Assembly (NCBI RefSeq): GCF_052116305.1
Contig: NZ_JBQKLI010000011.1
Location: 1 to 64,000 of the forward strand
Direction: 5' to 3'
Length of the DNA stretch: 64,000 bases
From: JBQKLI01 sp012798975
GTDB taxonomy: Bacteria; Bacillota; Clostridia; Tissierellales; Peptoniphilaceae
Shown here: positions 41,611 to 49,566 of the stretch, piece after piece
How the letters are laid out: each line of letters begins with the position of its first letter
Numbering within the stretch: position 1 is the first letter of the stretch
Notes under the pieces: model-generated
Seen by the model: the letters and a program-made list of their open reading frames with translations, nothing else
Told to the model about the DNA's origin: nothing
Database searches by the model: none
Position numbers and translations under genes: made by a program

Positions 41611-41865
41611 TTATTGAATCAAAACGTAAAAGAAAACCACAGCCGATAGTAAAAATCCTATTGGAAGAATGATCCGGAAGGCTGTCTTTTTTGTTTTATG
41701 ATGGAATACTCTGCTTCCTAAAAAGGCTCCGATTCCGCCGCCTAGAAGGGAGAATCCCAGAAGTATCTTTTCTGGGATTCTTTGTCCGCGATTTCTAGAC
41801 TGTTTTTTATCATACCCCATTAAGAAAAAGGATACTGCATTCCAAACTAATAGAAATTTAATCAT
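41611..41865 (-). CDS. DUF1294 small membrane protein
   Basis: An 84-residue protein with two membrane helices. The family motif is NAVSFFLMGYDKKQSRNRGQRIPEKILLGFSLLGGGIGAFLGSRVFHHKTKK. Function unknown. It overlaps the ECF S-component gene by eight bases and ends a four-gene operon. Confidence 0.85.
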   Translation of the reverse strand: MIKFLLVWNAVSFFLMGYDKKQSRNRGQRIPEKILLGFSLLGGGIGAFLGSRVFHHKTKKTAFRIILPIGFLLSAVVFFYVLIQ

Positions 41866-42397
41866 TCGCTTCCACTCCTCTTTTAAATCGTCTTATAAAA
41901 GGCGGTATTAAAAGAAGCTGCAGAAGAATTCCAGGAAGTCCAGTTACAATCCCCCCTGTGACAAAAAGAACAGGATTAAGCTGTACACCGAACAAGGCTA
42001 CTAAAACTGCAACTGCAAGACCTGCTACAATTCTTCCAACAATCATAGCTGCAACTAACACAAAATATGCATTCCAGCTTTTTCGATTCGCTAAAAGAGA
42101 TGTGACCAGCCCGTAAGCTGCAAGCTCGCAGACCATAATAGGTGCCATCGGCATAAACACCGGCATCCCAGTCATTATACTGCTTAAGAAGGGAGTGACT
42201 GCCCCAACGATTAAACTAGTGGAAGGTTTTAAATAAAACCCTGCTATTAAAATCGGAAAATGCATCGGCAAAAACACCGTTCCTGGCAGACCCGTTGTAT
42301 GAAAGATAAAAGGTATTACCAGCCCTAAAAGGATGAAAAAAGCACCTAATACCAGCTCTCTTGTCTGCGGATTTCTAACACCTTCGTAATTTCTCAT
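41858..42397 (-). CDS. ECF transporter S component, CD3073-like
   Basis: A 179-residue protein with five to six membrane helices. The features are those of energy-coupling factor S components, and of the CD3073-like set in particular: ELVLGAFFILLGLVIPFIFH, VFLPMHFPILIAGFYLKPSTSLIVGAVTPFLSSIMTGMPVFMPMAPIMVCELAAYG. The S component determines substrate; none is known for this family. It is tightly packed with DUF1893, DUF364 and DUF1294 genes, which may handle the same compound. The shared EcfAA'T module is not in the window. Confidence 0.8.
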   Translation of the reverse strand: MRNYEGVRNPQTRELVLGAFFILLGLVIPFIFHTTGLPGTVFLPMHFPILIAGFYLKPSTSLIVGAVTPFLSSIMTGMPVFMPMAPIMVCELAAYGLVTSLLANRKSWNAYFVLVAAMIVGRIVAGLAVAVLVALFGVQLNPVLFVTGGIVTGLPGILLQLLLIPPFIRRFKRGVEAND

Positions 42398-42398
42398 A

Positions 42399-42815
42399 TT
42401 ATTTCCTCATTTCTTGGAAGAATGTTTCAATCTTTTCCACAAGCTCTTTTGTGTCTTGGCTTTCTTGAGCCCTTTTTTCCATCGGACAAAGATCGTCTTC
42501 CTTTTTATTTAATATTCTATCTACTAATATATCATATGTAAAAGGAATCTTTTTCTTTTCCAGAAAATCCTTAGCGCTTTTTGAGAGAACTTTCCCATAG
42601 ACTTCTTTTACTGGAATTTCAGCTGAAATCATAGCATGGGCCAGCCCTACCACTGTATCCGCTGCTGAAGAACCTTCTAAACCTTTCTCATTAAGAGCTT
42701 TTAAAATCGGACGGATTCCCTTTGCTTTATCTTCAAAAAGAATTCTTCCATTTTTAACGAATACTATCGATTTTCCCTTCTCTAATTCTTTTACTGCAAT
42801 CTCAATATCTTTCAT
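42399..42815 (-). CDS. DUF1893 protein
   Basis: A 138-residue soluble protein. It opens DIEIAVKELEKGKSIVFVKNGRILFEDKAKGIRPIL and has SSAADTVVGLAHAMISAEIPVKEVYGKVLS, the DUF1893 pattern. That fold is related to cytidine deaminases. The Cys in DDLCPME may be a metal ligand. Two starts are possible; the ATG at 42815 has GGGAG close by, the one at 42827 also has a G-rich sequence. It lies one base from the ECF S-component gene. Confidence 0.78.
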   Translation of the reverse strand: MKDIEIAVKELEKGKSIVFVKNGRILFEDKAKGIRPILKALNEKGLEGSSAADTVVGLAHAMISAEIPVKEVYGKVLSKSAKDFLEKKKIPFTYDILVDRILNKKEDDLCPMEKRAQESQDTKELVEKIETFFQEMRK

Positions 42816-42860
42816 AACTGCTCCCATCTACAACCCACCGTACCTTAATTTTTATCTTTG

Positions 42861-43589
42861 TTATACTGCTTTACAGCATATTCTGTTTAGACCTAACACT
42901 TTCGCAGGTCCCGCTATAGTATTTCCATAAAAATAGACGTCTTTATTTAAATCGATATAGTCTTTTATCGTGCCGTTCACAATAGTACTTCCTGTACAAA
43001 GAATCACCTCTGCCCAGTCTACAACGTCCTCATACTCCTTCACGCCGTCCTCGATAAGAACGCCTAAACGGTCGCTGCCGATATTTTCTGGATTCAAATC
43101 CAATACACGTATATTAAAATCTGCTTTTGCTAACGCTTCGATAAAGGCAGGCTGAAAACCGATTACAGCTATTCTTTTATCCTTCTTCTCGGAAAACTTT
43201 TTCGTAAGCTCTCCCGCACATTCTTCTGGTTCTTCTCCTTTACAGTGAATCGTACCGCTTATCAGATTAAAATGCTTCATCACAGCATTTAAAGCCGCAA
43301 CAAAAATCCCCCGATCATATTCTTTCTCCAGATCTAATTTCATAATATCTTGTATCGTTCCGTGAAACACAGATCCTGCCAGTGTAAAAGCCTGTCCTTT
43401 TGCACCGCCAAACTCCGCTTCCAACATCTTTTCCTTCCCTGTAAGAAGCGGATAATCTTTCCTGCTGGTTTCCCCTAATACATCTATTCCTTCCAACAAT
43501 CGAAAAGAAACTTCGATTTCCTCGTTTTCAATACCCTTTTCTCTTGCAAGTCCTGTAAAATATTCTTTTAATTTTTCGTAAAGATCCAT
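42861..43589 (-). CDS. DUF4213/DUF364 Rossmann-like protein
   Basis: A 242-residue protein. The N-terminal DUF4213-like part runs to about residue 85. The DUF364 Rossmann-like part has RIAVIGFQPAFIEALAKADFNIRVLDLNPENIG and WAEVILCTGSTIVNGTIKDYIDL. The family has been proposed to chelate heavy metals. AAAGGAGCAGGAG precedes the ATG at 43589; the longer frame (to 43772) runs into a purine-rich repeat and is discarded. It leads the four-gene operon and hints at metal or cofactor handling; the true role is unknown. Confidence 0.82.
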   Translation of the reverse strand: MDLYEKLKEYFTGLAREKGIENEEIEVSFRLLEGIDVLGETSRKDYPLLTGKEKMLEAEFGGAKGQAFTLAGSVFHGTIQDIMKLDLEKEYDRGIFVAALNAVMKHFNLISGTIHCKGEEPEECAGELTKKFSEKKDKRIAVIGFQPAFIEALAKADFNIRVLDLNPENIGSDRLGVLIEDGVKEYEDVVDWAEVILCTGSTIVNGTIKDYIDLNKDVYFYGNTIAGPAKVLGLNRICCKAV

Positions 43590-43958
43590 CTCCTGCTCCT
43601 TTAGAACATTAATAAATATCCTGTAAATCCATTGTATATTAAAATATAAAAGAATCAATAGAATATTTTTAAAAAAGCATAAAAAGAAAGTGTGAGAGCG
43701 TGGAGAGGGGAGTGTGAAGTTATAGAAGAAACAAAGAACGTGTTTCTTTTGTAATAAAAGAACAAGGATCAAACCGTAATAGTCATTTTTCTATAATATT
43801 TTCTCCATTTCGTCGACTAGTGTTCGTCTATCCAAATTCGAAATACAAAATATTTACACTATATGTTCCTATATTTTGGAAGACTTTAGAGCCGCAAGCG
43901 ATAAAGTTCTCCTCCCCTATTTCCTATCCTCTGCTTAAAAAGAAACAGCTGCACAAAA
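43590..43958. other. 369-bp intergenic region with dispersed repeats
   Basis: No gene. It contains the purine tract at 43683-43735 (AGAAAGTGTGAGAGCG, then GGAGAGGGGAGTGTGAAG), the ACTTTAGAGCCGCAAGCGA block at 43884-43902 and a CTCCCCTATTTCCTATCC tract after it. The last two have counterparts at 26815-26897. Confidence 0.5.
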
Positions 43959-44010
43959 AATTGCTCTAAAGTAGTAATGAAAGGATCTTTCACTCTACTT
44001 TAGAGCAATT
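43959..44010. terminator. Long bidirectional terminator behind the GNAT gene
   Basis: 16-base perfect arms AATTGCTCTAAAGTAG and complement, with an inner GAAAG/CTTTC stem. One base separates it from the GNAT stop. Confidence 0.8.
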
Positions 44011-44011
44011 A

Positions 44012-44557
44012 TTATTCGTTTTCTTTTAAATATTCTTCGATGTCTAGTTCCATTATATAACGGTCTTCATTTTCTCCGTATTCGTTCATGGACATTCTAA
44101 CCGGGTTAAATCCAATCTTATCGCTATATAGACGCAAAGCAGGTTTGTTGTTTACATCTACTGTCAATTGAAGTGTTTCGAATCCTAAATCTGCTAAATC
44201 TCGTATCAGGATCGTAAGAAACTCATAACCCAGGCTCATTCCCTGTAGTTCTTCTGCAATAGCATAATCAAAAAGATAAGCCATTTTCGGATCAGACCAG
44301 TCTCTCATAAAGGATGCCATTCCTAATACAGTATTCTTATTTTCATTTGTCAGCAAATATACATTTCCATGACGAAGAAGAGGTACAAATCCAAACTCGT
44401 CCAATGCGCTATGTCCAAAAACCGTATCCCAAAACTCAATCATATCCTTTAATAATCTTAAGCTTTTTCCAGACACTTCGTAGACTGCTAAGGATTCTAT
44501 TCCATCAATATTTTTTACAATTCTATGGGAAATCTGTTCAATTTCTTTAAATTTCAA
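44012..44557 (-). CDS. GNAT N-acetyltransferase
   Basis: A 181-residue GNAT-type protein. The acetyl-CoA region is DYAIAEELQGMSLGYEFLTILIRDLADLGFETLQLTVDVNNKPALRLYSDKIGF. I prefer a TTG start at 44557, eight bases behind AGGAGGG; an ATG at 44593 lies ahead of the ribosome site and is unlikely. Substrate unknown. It is a single gene. Confidence 0.8.
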   Translation of the reverse strand: MKFKEIEQISHRIVKNIDGIESLAVYEVSGKSLRLLKDMIEFWDTVFGHSALDEFGFVPLLRHGNVYLLTNENKNTVLGMASFMRDWSDPKMAYLFDYAIAEELQGMSLGYEFLTILIRDLADLGFETLQLTVDVNNKPALRLYSDKIGFNPVRMSMNEYGENEDRYIMELDIEEYLKENE

Positions 44558-44641
44558 CAGCTGTCCCTCCTTCCTGTTATAATTATAGCACATTATGTGA
44601 AGAGCTTGAATAATAATTCTTCTTTGTGATTCTTTATCCTC

Positions 44642-45853
44642 TTAAACCGCCGATGAAAATTCAACACGAAAGCGGATTTTATCTTTTTCAGCTTTTGAGG
44701 CTCTGATTCTTCCTCCATGGCTTTTTACTACAGCTCGTGCAAGAGAAAGTCCTATCCCGTAGCCTCCTCCTTCACTCGTTCTAGAGTCATCTTCCCGATG
44801 GAAGCGGTCGAATAATCTTTCCAGATTTCCCTCCGGCATTTTTTCAACTGTATTTATAAAATCAAAGATAATATTTTTCCCTTTTCTTTCCAAATAAATC
44901 TCAATCACTCCATCCACGGGTGTATATTTTATACTATTATCCATTAAAATAGAGATCAAATGGGAAATCCGATTCGGATCAGCGCTGATATAAAGATTTT
45001 TTTCTATACGTTTTTGAACTTCAATCCCTTTCTGGTCTGCCAATACTGTAAAAGGCTGGATAATCTCTTCAGCTATTTCTGAAAGATTCAATGTAACAAA
45101 ATGAATATCTATATTTTCTTCATCCATTTTTGCCAAGGTAAGGAGGTTCTTTATCAAGAGATTCATCCTTCTTACTTGATTTTGTGTACTTTCTATCCAC
45201 TCATTGCGCCCGTATTGCAGCTCTAAGACTTCGCAGTTTGCAGCGATTATGGATAATGGCGTCTTTATTTCATGTCCTGCATCGGTAATAAATCTCCGCT
45301 GTTTTAACAAGCCCTCTGTCATAGGTTTTATGGCTTTTTTTGAAAAAACGCTTACGATAATAAATACAGCAAACAAACTCATTACGGAGATAAAAACTGT
45401 ATTGACAAAAAAGTTTTCAAAGGCTTTCTGCCCTTCATAAATATTCAGCACATAAAGCTGCGAATGGTCTCGGTCTATAAGATAGCGCATATTTTGAATG
45501 GTTCCTTTATTGCCTTCGTTTTTCAGCATAAACCCGCTTAAAATTTTTCCTTCTTCTTCCGAAATAGATTCCATATGGGAACGGTCTATCACCGTATCGT
45601 CTTTAAAATCTACAATGAAGTACCGCATTTCATAAGGTATATTTTCTGTATAAAAGGACTGTTCATTTAAAGATCTTAAATCTTCTTTCGAAATATTGCC
45701 TTGGTTTTCTGATAAAAGTTCTAGAAAAGCGTCTGCTCTAGAATTCATATTATAGTAATTCAGCGAAGTTGCAGCTAGGATTATAAGAGAAAGTATAAAA
45801 AACAAGGTTATCATCGTAATCAGCACAAATTTGCGCTGAAACTTCCTAATCAT
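44642..45853 (-). CDS. Two-component sensor histidine kinase
   Basis: A 403-residue kinase. There are two membrane helices (about 9-31 and 147-167) around an extracytoplasmic sensor of about 115 residues. The HisKA phosphorylation site is TDAGHEIKTPLSIIAANCEVL. The catalytic domain has N box MDNSIKYTP and G box GGGYGIGLSLARAVVKSHGG. The ATG overlaps the response regulator gene. The signal is unknown. Together with the synthetase upstream it forms a three-gene operon. Confidence 0.92.
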   Translation of the reverse strand: MIRKFQRKFVLITMITLFFILSLIILAATSLNYYNMNSRADAFLELLSENQGNISKEDLRSLNEQSFYTENIPYEMRYFIVDFKDDTVIDRSHMESISEEEGKILSGFMLKNEGNKGTIQNMRYLIDRDHSQLYVLNIYEGQKAFENFFVNTVFISVMSLFAVFIIVSVFSKKAIKPMTEGLLKQRRFITDAGHEIKTPLSIIAANCEVLELQYGRNEWIESTQNQVRRMNLLIKNLLTLAKMDEENIDIHFVTLNLSEIAEEIIQPFTVLADQKGIEVQKRIEKNLYISADPNRISHLISILMDNSIKYTPVDGVIEIYLERKGKNIIFDFINTVEKMPEGNLERLFDRFHREDDSRTSEGGGYGIGLSLARAVVKSHGGRIRASKAEKDKIRFRVEFSSAV

Positions 45854-46520
45854 CTTTCTTCTCCAGCTGATATCCTGTATCCTTTTCTACCTTTACTTGG
45901 ACAGAGGCATTTATCGCGTCCAGTTTTTTTCTAAGATAGGAAATATACACCCATACAATATTCTTTTCCACTTCAGTATCATAACCCCAGATCTTCTCCA
46001 TAAATTCCTCCGGCGTTACCCATCGTTTTGCAGTAATTAAGATCTCCATCATTTTGCATTCTTTATTGCCTAAGCGGATTGAGGAGGTTTCTGTTGAGAG
46101 TTCATAGGTCGACCGGTCCAGTTCTACATTTTCAAACCGAAGAAGGGGCGATGTATACTCTCCTTTTCTTTTTGTTATAATTTTTATTCTCGCTAAAAGT
46201 TCCGCCATTGCGAAGGGTTTCGTCAGATAGTCATCGGCTCCGTTTTCCAACCCTTCCAACTTATCCTGAATCTCGGCTTTCGCAGTTAGCATCAATATCG
46301 GTGTTTCGATGCCTTGACGTCTTGCTTCTTTCAAAACTTCAATCCCGTCTTTTTTCGGCATCATAATGTCGAGAAGGATCCCGTCATAATCCCGTTCTAA
46401 AGCATATTCCAAGGCCTTCTCTCCATCGTAAACAGCATCTACTTCATAATCGGAATGTTCTAAAATAGCCACTAGTGCATTGGATAATTCTCTTTCGTCT
46501 TCTGCCAGCAGTAGTCTCAT
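45846..46520 (-). CDS. OmpR-family response regulator
   Basis: A 224-residue regulator. The receiver domain starts MRLLLAEDERELSNAL, with the phosphoacceptor Asp in GILLDIMMPKKDG and Lys in YLTKPF. The C-terminal winged helix is RLGNKECKMMEILITAKRWVTPEEFMEKIWGY. AAGGAGGAAAT precedes the ATG at 46520, which overlaps the stop of the alarmone synthetase gene (ATGA). It overlaps the kinase gene by eight bases. Confidence 0.92.
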   Translation of the reverse strand: MRLLLAEDERELSNALVAILEHSDYEVDAVYDGEKALEYALERDYDGILLDIMMPKKDGIEVLKEARRQGIETPILMLTAKAEIQDKLEGLENGADDYLTKPFAMAELLARIKIITKRKGEYTSPLLRFENVELDRSTYELSTETSSIRLGNKECKMMEILITAKRWVTPEEFMEKIWGYDTEVEKNIVWVYISYLRKKLDAINASVQVKVEKDTGYQLEKKDD

Positions 46521-47170
46521 ATTTCCTCCTTGATTTTTCCATCTATCCAATCTCGGATTGTCTGCATTGTCAAATCTGTAGAAGCCATTTCATCGGCACA
46601 GCGTTTTAATTCTTCTACGATCATTTCGCTGTGTTCGATATCCCGCTTGTATTTTAATTGATGCTCGAGGCTTGCCCAACTGTCTTGGGAAATGGTGCGG
46701 ATCTGTATTTCCATATGCATTTTATCTACATTTTCATTCAATTTTCTGTCGATTTCCAGGATCATATGAAAACTTCGATAGCCGTTCGGTTTTGGATACT
46801 TGACATAGTCTTTCTCCTCAAGAATCCGTACTCCTCCCATATTTTCAAAGTAATCCCGTATACTGTAGATATCTTCTAAAAATGCACAAACAACCCGGAT
46901 CCCCGCGTAGTCGAAGAGATGTATAAAACAGGTATCCAAATCGTAATGGAAACCCAATTTTTTAAGCTTGCACTCGATACTTTTCGGCTTTTTGATTCTC
47001 CACTTGAAATGCTCGATTCTTTTGCGGTCCAGATCTTCATCCATTTTTTCAAGACGCTCTATTTCAGCACTCATTTTATGTAGTTCTTCTTCTATTATGG
47101 ATAGGGTATCTCCATAAAACGCCCGTTGGTCTTCTTCAATTTCAGGCTTTTTGATTTTTATTGACTGCAT
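46517..47170 (-). CDS. Small alarmone synthetase (RelQ-like (p)ppGpp synthetase)
   Basis: A 217-residue RelA/SpoT-domain protein without hydrolase or regulatory domains. The synthetase motifs are KSIECKLKKLGFHYDL, DYAGIRVVCAFLEDIYSI, YPKPNGYRSFHMILEI and HMEIQIRTISQDSWASLEHQLKYK, with the catalytic Glu in EIQIRT. It makes (p)ppGpp from GTP or GDP and ATP. It is the first gene of an operon whose next genes are a response regulator and a kinase, with stop/start overlap, so the three products are made in fixed proportion. Confidence 0.9.
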   Translation of the reverse strand: MQSIKIKKPEIEEDQRAFYGDTLSIIEEELHKMSAEIERLEKMDEDLDRKRIEHFKWRIKKPKSIECKLKKLGFHYDLDTCFIHLFDYAGIRVVCAFLEDIYSIRDYFENMGGVRILEEKDYVKYPKPNGYRSFHMILEIDRKLNENVDKMHMEIQIRTISQDSWASLEHQLKYKRDIEHSEMIVEELKRCADEMASTDLTMQTIRDWIDGKIKEEI

Positions 47171-47218
47171 AATTTCTCCTTGTTTTAAAGGGAGGATTCC
47201 CTCGTTATTAAAAATATT

Positions 47219-47280
47219 ATTTATTTATATAGTTTCTCAAAATCATATGTAGGAATTGAGGAGATAAACTATAAATAAAT
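47219..47280. other. A+T-rich inverted repeat between YoaK and the synthetase gene
   Basis: Arms ATTTATTTATATAGTTTCTC and GAGATAAACTATAAATAAAT, about 20 bases each with a few mismatches, around a 22-base loop. Both flanking genes point left, so it could be a terminator for yoaK or part of the synthetase promoter. Confidence 0.5.
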
Positions 47281-47290
47281 GATACGAGTT

Positions 47291-47980
47291 TTATTTATAA
47301 AAATGTCTGCTTTCATTTTTGTGAAGGCTTCGAAGATAAAAGAAAACCAAAGCTGCTGCTATATACAGCAGGCTGATGACTTTGTAAATCCACTCTATAT
47401 GATGGATTATAATATACGCACCCAATAATCCTCCTATAAAAAATATCATTATATTTATGGTGTAAAAAAAAGCCTTCCAGAGATTCAGCTTGTTTCCTCG
47501 AAGAGCTCTGCCGTATATTACCCCTGCATCACTTAAATATCCGGTCATATGAGCTGTTCGGACAATCGCCCCTTTCCAATAAAGGAAAAAACCATTCTGG
47601 CTGCCTACAATAAAAGCCAAAATATAGGCCATGATATTCCTCTCCCGAAAGACAAAAGAAGCAGCAGTAATAATCATTGCATAACCGATCAAAAGCAGTC
47701 CATACCGCAGCCGTAGCTGAAACTTCTGTTTCGAAAAAACAATCCCTGAAAATAATGAACCTAGAAAAAAGCAGGCTATCAGTATAAAGTACACAATAAA
47801 GATATCCCATTTTCCCAGGGTAGAATTGACAGCCATTTGGGCAATCTTACCCGAAACATAAGTGATGGGAAGGCTAAACTGCATCAGACCTACAGCGTTG
47901 ATGCAGCCTGCAATCAGTGTTAAATTAAATATCCATAGGTACATGATCTGATCTCTATATTTGTCGATTTTCTTTTCCAT
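47291..47980 (-). CDS. DUF1275 (YoaK-like) membrane protein
   Basis: A 229-residue protein with about six membrane helices. The family pattern is NLTLIAGCINAVGLMQFSLPITYVSGKIAQMAVNSTLG and MAYILAFIVGSQNGFF. TAGGAGCGGG precedes the ATG at 47980, which lies within the 3' region of the glpK transcript. Function unknown. Confidence 0.85.
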   Translation of the reverse strand: MEKKIDKYRDQIMYLWIFNLTLIAGCINAVGLMQFSLPITYVSGKIAQMAVNSTLGKWDIFIVYFILIACFFLGSLFSGIVFSKQKFQLRLRYGLLLIGYAMIITAASFVFRERNIMAYILAFIVGSQNGFFLYWKGAIVRTAHMTGYLSDAGVIYGRALRGNKLNLWKAFFYTINIMIFFIGGLLGAYIIIHHIEWIYKVISLLYIAAALVFFYLRSLHKNESRHFYK

Positions 47981-47990
47981 TTTCCCGCTC

Positions 47991-49487
47991 CTAGGAATCC
48001 TTTGCCCAGTTTTTCGCATACTCAACAGCTTTCTTCCACCTTTTATATTTCTTTTCCCTTTCCTCGATACTCATTTCGGAGTGAAATTCTCTCGATACTT
48101 TTCTATATTTTCGGATCTCGTCTTTATCTTTCCAAAAACCTGCAGCAAGACCTGCTAGATAGGCAGCGCCTAAAGCGGTACTTTCAAAAAGAACCGGACG
48201 CTCTACAGAGACATTCATAATGTCCGATTGAAACTGCATTAGAAAATCATTGTTGCTGGCTCCCCCGTCTACTTTTAAAGATTTAAGCTTTATCGAACCT
48301 TCTTTCTCCATCGCTTCTAACACATCCTTTGACAAAAAGGCTATGGATTCCAAAGCTGCCCTTACAATATGATATTTGCTTACTCCTCTTGTGATTCCCA
48401 CAATAGTCCCTCGGGCATACTGATTCCAGTAGGGAGCACCCAGCCCAGTAAACGCAGGCACAAAATAACAGTCCTTGGTGTCTTCTACTTTAGAAGCCAT
48501 ATAAGCCGTATCTTCGGCTTCGTCTACTATACGAAGATCATCTCTCAGCCACTGTATAGCAGATCCAGCCACAAATATAGACCCTTCTATGGCATAGCAG
48601 ATACCTTCCTTGTCTTTCCAGGCAACGGTCGTTAAAAGACCGTTCTCGCTGTATACCGGTTTTTCTCCAGTATTCATAAGAAGAAAGGCCCCTGTTCCAT
48701 ATGTATTTTTCGCTTCTCCTTCTTCAAAACAGCTCTGACCGAATAATGCAGACTGCTGATCCCCGATAAGGGAGGCGATGGGAATCTCTCCCCCTAGATA
48801 TTCGCTGTCTGTATATCCGTAGATCTGGCTGCTGTCGCCAACTATAGGAAGAATTTCTTTTGGTATTGAGAAAAAGTCTAAAAGTTCTTTATCCCACTCT
48901 AGCTTATTGATATTAAAAAGCATCGTTCGAGAAGCGTTGGATACGTCTGTCCCATGTACTTTTCCTTTCGTTAATTTCCATAACAGCCAGCTATCTACTG
49001 TTCCAAATAATATCTCGCCATTTTCCGCCCTTTCTCGGGCCCCCTCTACATTTTCCAGTATCCACCGGATCTTTGTAGCTGAAAAATAAGCATCGATCTT
49101 TAAGCCTGTTTTTTCTCGAATAAACTCTTCATATCCTTCTTGTATCAGCTGATCGCAATAGTCTGAAGTTCGTCTGCACTGCCAGCCTATAGCAGGGTAC
49201 ACGGGTTCTCCTGTTCTTTTGTCCCAAAGAATCGTCGTCTCCCTTTGATTCGAAATCCCGATCGCTGCGATATCATTATGAGAGATCCCTCTGTCGCTGA
49301 GAACTTCTACGGCACAGCTTATTTGGGAAGACCAGATCTTTTTAGGATCCTGTTCCACCCAACCCGGTTTAGGGTAACTTTGTCTAAACTCCTTTTGAGC
49401 TGTAGAAAGGATTTCCCCTTCTTTAGAAAAAAGGATACAACGATTGCTCGTTGTACCCGCATCAAAACTCATTATATATTTGCCCAT
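47991..49487 (-). CDS. glpK: Glycerol kinase
   Basis: A 498-residue FGGY kinase, full length. The start is GKYIMSFDAGTTSNRCILF. The active site Asp is in the FGGY domain region NASRTMLFNINKLEWD, and the signature GDQQSALFGQSCFEEGEAKNTYGTGAFLLMNTG and KVDGGASNNDFLMQFQSDI are intact. It phosphorylates glycerol to glycerol-3-phosphate. GGAGGCTATT precedes the ATG at 49487; the longer frame crosses the promoter and is discarded. Confidence 0.95.
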   Translation of the reverse strand: MGKYIMSFDAGTTSNRCILFSKEGEILSTAQKEFRQSYPKPGWVEQDPKKIWSSQISCAVEVLSDRGISHNDIAAIGISNQRETTILWDKRTGEPVYPAIGWQCRRTSDYCDQLIQEGYEEFIREKTGLKIDAYFSATKIRWILENVEGARERAENGEILFGTVDSWLLWKLTKGKVHGTDVSNASRTMLFNINKLEWDKELLDFFSIPKEILPIVGDSSQIYGYTDSEYLGGEIPIASLIGDQQSALFGQSCFEEGEAKNTYGTGAFLLMNTGEKPVYSENGLLTTVAWKDKEGICYAIEGSIFVAGSAIQWLRDDLRIVDEAEDTAYMASKVEDTKDCYFVPAFTGLGAPYWNQYARGTIVGITRGVSKYHIVRAALESIAFLSKDVLEAMEKEGSIKLKSLKVDGGASNNDFLMQFQSDIMNVSVERPVLFESTALGAAYLAGLAAGFWKDKDEIRKYRKVSREFHSEMSIEEREKKYKRWKKAVEYAKNWAKDS

Positions 49488-49524
49488 AATAGCCTCCGAT
49501 ACTTTGATATTCACTCTTTCTCTT

Positions 49525-49552
49525 ATTATAACATTGGTGAAAAGATAAACAA
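49525..49552 (-). promoter_or_regulatory. Promoter of glpK
   Basis: Minus-strand TTGTTT (49547-49552), 16 bp, then TATAAT (49525-49530) with the TG extension ahead of it. It lies in the short space behind glgX. Confidence 0.65.
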
Positions 49553-49566
49553 AAGGCTCATGCTGC

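Noticed and set aside
43590..43772. Extended N-terminus of the DUF364 protein
   Set aside because: The extra residues come from a purine-rich dispersed repeat, and a good ribosome site marks the ATG at 43589.
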